Assembly (NCBI RefSeq): GCF_901538355.1
Contig: NZ_LR593887.1
Location: 5,742,920-5,806,919 of the forward strand
From: Tuwongella immobilis
GTDB lineage: Bacteria > Planctomycetota > Planctomycetia > Gemmatales > Gemmataceae
Length of the DNA: 64,000 bases
Direction of reading: 5' to 3'
How positions within the stretch are numbered: the first letter of the stretch is position 1; each line of letters opens with the position of its first letter. The position numbers were made by a program, and so were the translations under genes. Positions 19,460 to 34,081 of this stretch are shown here, one piece after another. Under the pieces are notes generated by a model. The model saw only the letters and a list, made by a program, of their open reading frames with translations. It was not told the origin of the DNA and did not search any database.

Positions 19460-20038
19460 ATGAAATCGCTCGCGTTCTGGACGATGTGCCTATTGGGAAG
19501 CGGCTCCTGGGTTGTGGCGGCAGAGCCAATCGCGTTGACCGCCGAAACCCGCGTCAAACTGCAAACCATCGCCTTTCAAGCAGCCCGCGAAGGGGATGTC
19601 GCCACCCTGCGAGAGTATCTCGCCGTCAAAATGCCGTTGAACGAAACCAACAGTCGGGGCGATACCTTGCTGATCGTCGCCGCGTATCAAGGCCAAGCCT
19701 CGGCCGTGGAATGGCTGTTGAAACAACCCGGAATCGAAATCGATCGCCGCAATCGCATGGGACTGACCGCCTTAACCGCCGCCACGTTCAAGGGCGAAGT
19801 TGGCATCGCCAAGCAACTGCTGGCCGCCAAAGCCGACGTCAATTTAGCCAACGGCACCGGCCAAACCGCGCTGATGTTCGCCGCCCTCGCCGGTCGCACC
19901 GAAATGGTCAAACTACTACTCGATTCCGGTGCCCAAGCAGGTGCCCGCGATCGACTGGGGAATACGCCGTTGACGCTCGCACAATCGCAGGGAGCGACGG
20001 AAATTGTCGCCCTGCTCCAAGCCCATCTCACTCGGTAA
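19460..20038 (+). CDS. exported ankyrin-repeat protein (AnkB-like, catalase-associated)
   Basis: A 192-residue protein with signal peptide MKSLAFWTMCLLGSGSWVVAAE followed by about four to five ankyrin repeats (DTLLIVAAYQGQASAVEWLL, GLTALTAATFKGEVGIAKQLL, TALMFAALAGRTEMVKLLLDSG, NTPLTLAQSQGATEIVALL). GGAAGGA precedes the ATG. In several proteobacteria a periplasmic ankyrin protein encoded next to a catalase is needed for full catalase activity or stability, so the same role is likely here (inference). Two hairpins separate it from katA, which could lower its expression relative to catalase. Confidence 0.87.
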   Translation: MKSLAFWTMCLLGSGSWVVAAEPIALTAETRVKLQTIAFQAAREGDVATLREYLAVKMPLNETNSRGDTLLIVAAYQGQASAVEWLLKQPGIEIDRRNRMGLTALTAATFKGEVGIAKQLLAAKADVNLANGTGQTALMFAALAGRTEMVKLLLDSGAQAGARDRLGNTPLTLAQSQGATEIVALLQAHLTR

Positions 20039-20057
20039 GCCGCGGAAGTGAGATCGG

Positions 20058-20118
20058 CCCCTGGGGTGGACCACTTGCCTGCGTTCCTATCATGGAATGG
20101 AAGGTCCAACCCCAGGGG
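20058..20118 (+). promoter_or_regulatory. hairpin overlapping the ribosome-binding site of the HEAT-repeat gene
   Basis: CCCCTGGGGTGGACC (20058-20072) pairs with GGTCCAACCCCAGGGG (20103-20118). The right arm contains most of the GGGGGA Shine-Dalgarno of the next gene. It may be a terminator for the ankyrin gene, or a structure that hides the ribosome-binding site. Confidence 0.4.
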
Positions 20119-20128
20119 GATTGTTCGC

Positions 20129-21952
20129 ATGCGGATGTTATCCACGATCGACGAAAAACTGGTGCAGTACGCCCATCTGTTCGGCGCGAATCGACTCGAT
20201 CCGCGCGAACGCTATCGTCGATTGGGTCTGGTCTTTTTCGGGCTATACCTGCTGGTGATGGTGCCGATTCCCGGCTTCTCGCTGCTGCCACTCACGGCGG
20301 CTTACCTGGGTGTGATCGCCATCGGGCGAGCCTGGGTGAAGAACGAGAAGACCCGCACGGAAATTGCCCGGAAATATGTCGATGGCGATCCCGATTCCAT
20401 GCCCGATCTGCGTGGCACCGCGCTCGTCGCCGCCTCGCAATTGCTGCTGATCTTCCCGCTGTTGTTCGCCGAAGTGCGCCGCGATTTCGGCTGGTTCGCC
20501 GCCCCCGATGACATTCGCTTTGTCAACTGGCTGTGGTTCACCTTCGACAAAACCTATCTCAAAGCCCTGCCGGATGTGACATTGTTATACGGCATCTCGC
20601 TGCACGACGATCGCATCGAATTCGCCTCCTCCATGGGCAAGCATTTGGTGCTGTTCTCGCGTCTGACCTTTGACTACATGCTCATTCAAGGCATTCTGCG
20701 AGTGTTCAGCATTCGCAGCACCGTGGCGGAGACGATTCGGGCACTGCCGCGCGACCGGGAAATGATTTTGCGATTGGGCAAGCGCGCGTTGCACCCGTTG
20801 ATTTGGGCACTGCAAGAAGGCGAGTATTCCGTTCGAGTCGCGGCAGCGCGGACACTCGGGGAATTGGGCGATCCTCGTGCGTTGGAGCCACTTCTGGAAG
20901 CACTCAACGATTCCAAGAGCACCGTCCGCCAGGCCGCACTGGAATCGCTGGCCAAACTCGGCTGTCTCACCAGTGTCACACCATTGATGCCGCTGGTTCA
21001 CGATGCCGATGATGATGTCCGCATTGCCGTGGTAGCGTTATTGTCGCAGATGAATCGCCCCGCCAGCGCCCGAGTGCTGCTGGGTGCGCTCAACGACCGC
21101 AATCCGGAAGTGCGCTCGCTGGCCGTTCAAGGGCTCATCCATCAGGGCGATCGCGGCTCGATGGAATCGCTGCTGCCGATGCTCAACGACGAATCGCTCG
21201 AGGTTCGCGCCGCCGTCGCCGAGGCCATTGGGCGGTTGGGCGATGCATTGATCGTCGAACGGGCCACGCCGCAACTCCTGGCTGCACTTGCGGATCCGAT
21301 CGAACCGGAACTGCTGCGAGTCGCCGCTGCTCAGACCTTGGGCCAACTGCGCATCGCCGCCGCCGTCGATCCGCTGATGGCAACCCTCGCCGAAGAATCA
21401 GTCGCACTGCGGCTGGCCAGCTTATCCGCATTGGGACAATTGGGCGATCGCAAGGCCGTGCCCGCTTTGCTGAAATTAACCCATCGGGAAGATGATGCGG
21501 AAATCGTTGCCAAAGCGCTGCAAGCACTCGGACAATTGGCCGATGATCGGGCATTGCCCGCATTCCTGACCGGACTGCAAGCCCTGGAAGCCGAAGTCCG
21601 GCTGGCAGCAGTCCTGGGCGCGGCCCAACTCGGCTCCCCGAAAGCCGTGCCCGATTTGCTCGAACTCCTGGCAGATCCAGAGTTTGTGGTGCGGCTGGAA
21701 GTCATTCGCTGCCTGCCCCAATTCGCCAGCGATCGCGTCGTGGAAGCCCTGCAAGAACGATTGCCCGAAGAAACCACCCCCGAAATTCAACAAGCGATCA
21801 TCACGGCATTGGAGCAAATCGCTCAAGCCAACGCCGAAGAATCGCCCCCAACGGAATCCCCCGGTGAAGCCAACGGTGCAACCAGTGTTCAACCGTCGGC
21901 CAAAGTCGCGCCACCCGCACCGGAATCGGCCCGCGAATCGGGAACGGTCTGA
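20129..21952 (+). CDS. membrane-anchored HEAT-repeat protein
   Basis: A 607-residue protein. The N-terminal ~130 residues hold two or three hydrophobic segments (LGLVFFGLYLLVMVPIPGFS with LLPLTAAYLGVIAIG, and LVAASQLLLIFPLLF). From ~215 to ~590 it consists of about a dozen PBS-lyase-type HEAT repeats (VRVAAARTLGELGDPRALEP, VRQAALESLAKLGCL, LRLASLSALGQLGDRKAVPA). The tail is Pro/Glu/Ser-rich. No enzymatic motif is present; such arrays are protein-binding scaffolds. The start ATG follows a GGGGGA Shine-Dalgarno; the frame remains open upstream but would overlap the hairpin. Co-directional with the ankyrin gene, no defined partner. Confidence 0.82.
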   Translation: MRMLSTIDEKLVQYAHLFGANRLDPRERYRRLGLVFFGLYLLVMVPIPGFSLLPLTAAYLGVIAIGRAWVKNEKTRTEIARKYVDGDPDSMPDLRGTALVAASQLLLIFPLLFAEVRRDFGWFAAPDDIRFVNWLWFTFDKTYLKALPDVTLLYGISLHDDRIEFASSMGKHLVLFSRLTFDYMLIQGILRVFSIRSTVAETIRALPRDREMILRLGKRALHPLIWALQEGEYSVRVAAARTLGELGDPRALEPLLEALNDSKSTVRQAALESLAKLGCLTSVTPLMPLVHDADDDVRIAVVALLSQMNRPASARVLLGALNDRNPEVRSLAVQGLIHQGDRGSMESLLPMLNDESLEVRAAVAEAIGRLGDALIVERATPQLLAALADPIEPELLRVAAAQTLGQLRIAAAVDPLMATLAEESVALRLASLSALGQLGDRKAVPALLKLTHREDDAEIVAKALQALGQLADDRALPAFLTGLQALEAEVRLAAVLGAAQLGSPKAVPDLLELLADPEFVVRLEVIRCLPQFASDRVVEALQERLPEETTPEIQQAIITALEQIAQANAEESPPTESPGEANGATSVQPSAKVAPPAPESARESGTV

Positions 21953-25534
<3,582 letters not shown>

Positions 25535-25947
25535 CCGTCTCTCCTCGATTGAGCGAATCCCATCGAATTCCCAAGGGAACCGATCTGTCCCGAAGTGTAG
25601 GACTCCGAACCGAATTGACTAGTGACTTGGATGCACCACCCATCGACGAGGTTTCGCCCATTCGCCGAACGGTTCGAATTTCGACAATCGAACTTGTTCC
25701 ATCGTCCCTCGTGTGGTATGCCAGTCGCAAATCCCAAACGCATGAACCATCCAATCGGAACACCCCCATGGCCAATTGTTCCACCAATGCCATTGTGCAT
25801 TCCGACGCCTGCCATGATTCCCATTCATTCCCGCCGGAATCCGAAGGCAATGGATGTGGAGAAGTCTTCAACAAATCGAGAGCCGACTGATTTATCAACT
25901 CGCAAGTCGGCAACAGAGTCGGCGACGCCGCTTTTCGGAGATATGCG
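25535..25947. other. 413-bp intergenic region without a supported gene
   Basis: Divergent spacer between the propeller gene and the capsule-type gene. Open frames on both strands (up to ~130 codons) have compositions unlike the neighbouring genes and no recognisable motif. It must contain both promoters, but no convincing -35/-10 pair stands out. Confidence 0.5.
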
Positions 25948-27303
25948 ATGCAAGTTCTGCTTTACGAAGATCCACTCACGGATAAAAACGACCTGACTTG
26001 GCGCTTCGGCCACCTCCGATTGGATGCGGCAATCTATCATTCCCTGGTGAATTCCGGCCATCGATGCCAAATGCTCACCAATGAATTCGGTGCCGAAGTC
26101 GCGGCAGAGGCTCAGATTGCCCCCGAAGATTGCATCGCGATTCCCGAACAAGAACTCATCGACGCACTGCCCCACCCGCAAGAGCGAATCCACCATCTGT
26201 TCCACGAACGCCATTACTACGATTTCAACCCATCGCAATCACGCGATGAGTCGCTCGCGGCCCGCATCAAACGCAGCATCCGCCGAGCAATCGCCCCGCC
26301 AACACCCCAACAAGCCAAACGTGCCTATGCCGATGCGACATTAACCCAACTCGCCGAGGTATTCCGTCGCCATCTCGCCGGCACTGCCCCCGATTGGATC
26401 GTGACGTGGTACCCGATCCCGTATCTTCGGCAGCTCTTTCCGCACTCCAAAATCCTCTACAAAGAGGCCGGCTTCTTCGGCACCGCCCCATTCCCCTGGT
26501 CGCATTATTTCGACCCATGCGGCTTCCACGCGCATTCCTGGATGCGTCGATTCCCCGAACGGGCCATCGCCCCGGAAGGCATTCCATTCGTCCAGCAACT
26601 CCGCGATTATTTCTTGCCGATCATTCGCCAAGCGTCCCCATTCCGCGCATCAGTCGACGCATTGCGAAGCCGCTACGCCAGATTGGTACTCGTCGCGCTA
26701 CAAGCCAATCAATACTATTTGTTCGACCAATCATGCCCGTATCGATCGCAAGCGCATGTGCTCCTGGATATTCTCCGCCAATTGCCCCCCGACACCGCCG
26801 TGATACCGACCCTGCACCCCGGGCACGGCACCCTCACCGCCGATGAGTTGGCAACCATTCGCCGACAATACCCCAATTGCGAATATCTCCCCGAAACCGA
26901 GCGGTTTATGGCCCCATCGCAATATCTGTTACCCGATGTCGATGCCGTCATCACACTCGGTTCCGCCGTCGGTTGGCACGCCCTGTTCCATCAAAAACCG
27001 CTGCTGATTATCGCGGATTGTCACCTGTCGCGTGCTGCGACCTATTCCAGCATCGCTCAATTGTGCCACGCCTGGAACCATGCCACACCACCCCCCATCG
27101 ACGATGCGCACCTCGCCTGGATTATGTTTCATTACTCAATTCCGCAATCGTTGTATCAACGCCCTGATTTCGCCGCATCGATCTTGCAACCTGCGCTCAC
27201 CGCCAATCTCCCGAATTACTTCAACGCGCCGATCCGCCCCTATGCCGAGATCACGCAGGAGATTCTCGCCACGAGTAACTCACAACTCCCGATACCAAAA
27301 TAA
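25948..27303 (+). CDS. capsular polysaccharide synthesis/export (KpsS-like) protein, tentative
   Basis: A 451-residue cytoplasmic protein without signal peptide. The C-terminal half resembles GT-B-type capsule proteins: YYLFDQSCPYRSQAHVLLDI, then VIPTLHPGHGT (the conserved His-Pro), and DAVITLGSAVGWHALFHQKPLLII, equivalent to the donor-side Ser/Gly-x-x-x-E/H-A motif in KpsC/KpsS and related surface-glycan proteins. The N-terminal half (MQVLLYEDPLTDKNDLTWRF) is not recognised. The start has GGAG 7 nt upstream. It stands alone with rRNA genes downstream on the opposite strand; no capsule operon is nearby. Assignment to this family is by pattern only. Confidence 0.55.
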   Translation: MQVLLYEDPLTDKNDLTWRFGHLRLDAAIYHSLVNSGHRCQMLTNEFGAEVAAEAQIAPEDCIAIPEQELIDALPHPQERIHHLFHERHYYDFNPSQSRDESLAARIKRSIRRAIAPPTPQQAKRAYADATLTQLAEVFRRHLAGTAPDWIVTWYPIPYLRQLFPHSKILYKEAGFFGTAPFPWSHYFDPCGFHAHSWMRRFPERAIAPEGIPFVQQLRDYFLPIIRQASPFRASVDALRSRYARLVLVALQANQYYLFDQSCPYRSQAHVLLDILRQLPPDTAVIPTLHPGHGTLTADELATIRRQYPNCEYLPETERFMAPSQYLLPDVDAVITLGSAVGWHALFHQKPLLIIADCHLSRAATYSSIAQLCHAWNHATPPPIDDAHLAWIMFHYSIPQSLYQRPDFAASILQPALTANLPNYFNAPIRPYAEITQEILATSNSQLPIPK

Positions 27304-27834
27304 CTTGCGGCAATCGCTGAGGTGAAACGATTCCCATCGAACTGCCCATCCCGAAGCGAATCGCCCCCTTCGTCGAAAAGCCATCACTGCATTCAATCAA
27401 TGTGGGGAGTCACTGTGGGGATTCACTTCACCCCCAGAGGGGTCGCGGAAGGCACACATTCCCGGAAACCGCAGCGATGAGTCCGAACCGATTGCGGGAT
27501 ATTGCATGAATCTCAGATTGCCTCGCCGAGCTTGATTCGAAATCAGATTGCCGTAAGTCGTTATCTGCAAATGACTTCGTTCGCTCTCGCTAAGGAGAAT
27601 CTGCGCAATTCCGCTGCGGGTTCGCCCAGCCATTCGCACTGCTGGAATCACCCAGCCTACAATTTACACTTTGATTAAATCACTAAATTTGCAAACACAT
27701 GACATAGCAGAATTGAGAGTGATCAGGGATGGAAGTGGGGTAAATCCCGGTCAGCCAGCTTCGATTCGATTCAGCAAGGGAGGTTCGATTCGGACAGGGC
27801 GATTTGCAGTGAATGTGGGGATCGATGTGAATCG
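27304..27834. other. 531-bp intergenic region without a supported gene
   Basis: Spacer between the capsule-type gene and the rRNA terminator. An 84-codon open frame on the minus strand has no ribosome-binding site or recognisable features. The region is more AT-rich than the coding sequence and holds no tRNA-like cloverleaf that I could find. Confidence 0.5.
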
Positions 27835-27876
27835 CAGAAAACGCAACAAGCCTCCTGGCTTTTGGCCAGGAGGCTT
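27835..27876 (-). terminator. intrinsic terminator after 5S rRNA
   Basis: A 12-bp perfect stem (arms 27848-27859 and 27865-27876, loop of 5 nt) lies a few bases downstream of the 5S gene. On the transcribed strand it is followed by CTTGTTGCGTTTTC, a T-rich tail. Good match to a rho-independent terminator ending the 23S-5S transcript. Confidence 0.8.
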
Positions 27877-27879
27877 GGT

Positions 27880-27992
27880 AGTGCCGGCAATAACCTACTT
27901 TCGCGCTGGAAGCACTATCATCGGCTCTGGATGCTTAACGGCCGTGTTCGGAATGGGAACGGGTGGGTCCATCCAGATATCGTCACCGGCGA
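27880..27992 (-). rRNA. rrf: 5S ribosomal RNA
   Basis: Read on the minus strand, the segment begins GCCGGTGACGATATCTGG, contains the conserved CCCATTCCGAACACGG and CCGATGATAGTGC-type loops, and ends AAAGTAGGTTATTGCCGGC; its ends pair to form helix I (GCCGG/CCGGC). The length of ~112 nt is normal. Ends are estimated to within a few bases. It follows 23S at ~115 nt. Confidence 0.93.
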
Positions 27993-28032
27993 GTATTGGC
28001 GGGTCTGGGATTAGCAGACCCGATATTCTCAA

Positions 28033-28064
28033 CAACTTGGTTGATGGTTGAAAGAAAGTTGCAT
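28033..28064 (-). other. 3' arm of the predicted 23S rRNA processing stalk
   Basis: In the transcript this segment (ATGCAACTTTCTTTCAACC then AACCAAGTTG) is complementary to a segment ahead of 23S (31129-31156), apart from a small bulge. Pairing would enclose the whole 23S rRNA in the double-stranded stalk usually cut by RNase III. Confidence 0.7.
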
Positions 28065-28107
28065 GCCTTTGTGTCTTCGATCGCTGGGAAGCGAGAAGAG
28101 GAAAAGT

Positions 28108-30892
<2,785 letters not shown>

Positions 30893-31128
30893 CTTTTCCC
30901 GTCCTCCACATCCCAGCCATCGGGTGATCGTGATTGCTCACAACACCAGACTTGTGGTCCGTATCAGCAGAAAAGCACAGTTGCCGCCGATCCTCTTCGG
31001 AAGACACAGATCATGAGTTGAGTTCTTGCGAACTCGCATCATAAGCTGTTTTTTCTAAGGCTCGTTTGCAACATCAGTTCGAGTGAGTTTGCTTTGCAGC
31101 ATTCCGACTCATCCTGAAGTCGCATGAG

Positions 31129-31156
31129 ATGCAACTTTCTTTCTCAACCAAGTTGT
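31129..31156 (-). other. 5' arm of the predicted 23S rRNA processing stalk
   Basis: The transcript reads ACAACTTGGTTGAGAAAG then AAAGTTGCAT, complementary to 28033-28064 beyond the 3' end of 23S. The arm begins inside the boxA-like sequence. Confidence 0.7.
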
Positions 31157-31164
31157 CAAAGATC
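31149..31164 (-). promoter_or_regulatory. boxA-like antitermination element ahead of 23S
   Basis: GATCTTTGACAACTTG on the minus strand resembles rRNA boxA (consensus TGCTCTTTAACA). The same sequence occurs ahead of 16S. In other bacteria boxA recruits NusB/NusE for rRNA antitermination. Confidence 0.55.
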
Positions 31165-31266
31165 GTCTTGTCGAATCGACTCGTGATAAGCTCGATAACC
31201 GTTTGGCTCTCGCGTTACCACTCATTTCTTCGTTTCATTCGCGTCGCATTTGCTTGCGACTCCCTT

Positions 31267-31294
31267 AACTTAACGCCTCCAAGCGATCTGTCAA
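31267..31294 (-). promoter_or_regulatory. putative promoter for the 23S-5S unit
   Basis: Minus-strand TTGACA (perfect -35) is followed after 16 bp by TAAGTT (weak -10). It aligns with the candidate promoter of the 16S unit inside the duplicated leader. The start of 23S is ~375 bp downstream. Confidence 0.5.
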
Positions 31295-32010
31295 TCCCCG
31301 CAATCGAATGCTTTTGAAATCTCGTCGCCACTCCATGGAGAGTCCGTGATTGCGGACTGGGGTTGTTCGTTGTCCCCGCGCACGCTGCACGCGTTCTTGG
31401 AGAGATTCGGTCAGCACATCGCTCGACATCGGCATCGCGATAACGCTTGATCTACCAGTAACTTACGACAACTTCTTCTGGACTCACGGACTCCCCTTCC
31501 CTCGGTCCAGGCGGCAGGCAAGAGGAAGAATTGGTCGCTGGAAGCGGCGGTGGGCGAGGGTGAAATCGGTGCTGAAAATCGTGTCGGAGCGATGAAAAAT
31601 TCGCGGAGACATGGTGAGCAATCGAGGAAGTGTCGTGGATTTTTTTGCGGCAGTCGCCGGATTCCACTCCCGTTCGGATTCACCTCTTGCGGCGAGAGCC
31701 GATGGTCTCGGCAAATCAGAGAATCTGCATAACCTAACGAATTTCGATCACCATTAACGAATTTCCGAGCAAATGGAGTCCGAGATCTCACATGATTTCA
31801 TTCGGAGAAATCACACGATTATCATGGATGGTCGCATCGAAAATTCTGTGAGAATCACCATGATTGGAGTCGATCATCTGTGATCAAAATGACCGGCAGG
31901 CGGGTGGAAATCATGTCTGGGTTGCGATTGGGCGAGAACAGCAGCACACAATGCGGCATTGAGGCAATCGAATGTGAGATTCGAGAGATGCGATCGTCGA
32001 TGTGGCCGAG

Positions 32011-32049
32011 AAACAAAAACACCCCACCGAGGATGAACTCGGTGGGGTG
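32011..32049 (-). terminator. intrinsic terminator between 16S and 23S
   Basis: On the minus strand CACCCCACCGAG and CTCGGTGGGGTG form a 12-bp perfect stem with a 6-nt loop, directly followed by TTTTTGTTT. It lies ~120 nt after the 16S 3' end, just past the stalk arm. This is the strongest intrinsic terminator in the window. Confidence 0.85.
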
Positions 32050-32060
32050 GGTATATCTAA

Positions 32061-32095
32061 GCAACTTGGTGATGACAGCCTGGATACTGGGCGAG
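32061..32095 (-). other. 3' arm of the predicted 16S rRNA processing stalk
   Basis: The transcript reads CTCGCCCAGTATCCA, then GGCTGTCATCACCAAGTTGC, complementary with few mismatches to the 16S leader at 33821-33862. Confidence 0.65.
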
Positions 32096-32167
32096 GACAT
32101 GATCGAGAGCGGATATGAGTTGATTCGTGAGAATCAGGATCCGATCTCGTGGTTCAACATCCTTAGA

Positions 32168-33666
<1,499 letters not shown>

Positions 33667-33820
33667 TTGTATCGTGATCGCTGCAAGCAGCGGATCGTTC
33701 AATCTGAAAGCTTTGAGTCGCTATGAATCACTCAAAGAACGGTTAGCCAACGATTCCGGGTTGTCTTGCGACCGCCCAGTCTCGTTTCCAAGCATTCTTG
33801 GGTGAGTGCTTCACAGCTAG

Positions 33821-33862
33821 CTCACCCAGTTATCCATTAGGGCTATCTTCACCAAGTTGTCA
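33821..33862 (-). other. 5' arm of the predicted 16S rRNA processing stalk
   Basis: The transcript reads ACAACTTGGTGAAGATAGCC, then a spacer and TGGATAACTGGGTGAG; these blocks pair with 32061-32095 past the 3' end of 16S. The arm starts at boxA, as in the 23S leader. Confidence 0.65.
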
Positions 33863-33869
33863 AAGATCG
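33853..33869 (-). promoter_or_regulatory. boxA-like antitermination element ahead of 16S
   Basis: GATCTTTGACAACTTGG on the minus strand, identical over the core to the element ahead of 23S. Confidence 0.55.
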
Positions 33870-33970
33870 ATCGTGCGATTTGACTTGCGATTCGTTCGAT
33901 CACCTTGCGGCTCTCTCGATATCACTCATCATTTCGTTTCGTTCGCGTCGCATTTGCTTGCGACTCCCTT

Positions 33971-33998
33971 ACAATAACAGCCCAACGCGATCGCACAA
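33971..33998 (-). promoter_or_regulatory. putative 16S rRNA promoter
   Basis: Minus-strand TTGTGC and TATTGT are separated by 16 bp and followed by the conserved GGGAGTCGCAAGC leader. The boxes correspond in position to TTGACA/TAAGTT ahead of 23S. Confidence 0.5.
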
Positions 33999-34081
33999 CC
34001 CCCTCCCCCGGATTTTTTTCGGGATGCCCCGAACCGCCCTCGCGAGTCGTCGTCTTCTGCGACAACCTTCAGATTATCTAA

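Larger units (their letters stand above)
31147..31294 (-). repeat. duplicated rRNA promoter-leader module, copy ahead of 23S
   Basis: This ~148-bp segment is clearly related to 33853-33998 ahead of 16S. Shared blocks include the boxA region, a 23-bp identical stretch around TCGCATTTGCTTGCGACTCCC (plus strand), and the promoter spacer. Divergence is concentrated in the middle, suggesting an old duplication. Confidence 0.8.
30893..32167 (-). other. long 16S-23S spacer (1.27 kb) without tRNA genes
   Basis: The spacer contains no tRNA-Ile or tRNA-Ala sequence (no TPsiC-arm GGTTCGAATCC-type match on either strand). From the 16S side it holds the 16S stalk arm, an intrinsic terminator, ~720 bp with no recognised feature, a promoter-like element, a leader copy with boxA, and the 23S stalk arm. 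Small open frames inside it look non-coding. Confidence 0.7.
33853..33998 (-). repeat. duplicated rRNA promoter-leader module, copy ahead of 16S
   Basis: Partner of 31147-31294. The conserved order in both copies is promoter, GGGAGTCGCAAGCAAATGCG, a variable middle, then boxA and the stalk arm. Confidence 0.8.
33667..34081 (-). other. 16S rRNA leader and upstream spacer
   Basis: A ~415-bp gene-free stretch. It contains the 16S stalk arm, boxA, the duplicated leader module and the promoter candidate. Between the promoter and the preceding kinase gene there are ~80 bp with a small hairpin flanked by a run of A on the transcribed strand, which is not a terminator for that gene. Confidence 0.65.

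Noticed and set aside
27671-28051. 126-codon open frame across the 5S gene and its terminator
   Set aside because: Overlaps 5S rRNA and a terminator; no coding features.
30893-32167. Search for tRNA-Ile/tRNA-Ala in the 16S-23S spacer
   Set aside because: No cloverleaf, anticodon arm or TPsiC-arm sequence was found on either strand.
34005-34030. TTTTTTT run next to a small hairpin, considered as a terminator
   Set aside because: On the strand that leaves the kinase gene the run reads as A, and on the plus strand the T run precedes the hairpin, so neither orientation fits an intrinsic terminator.
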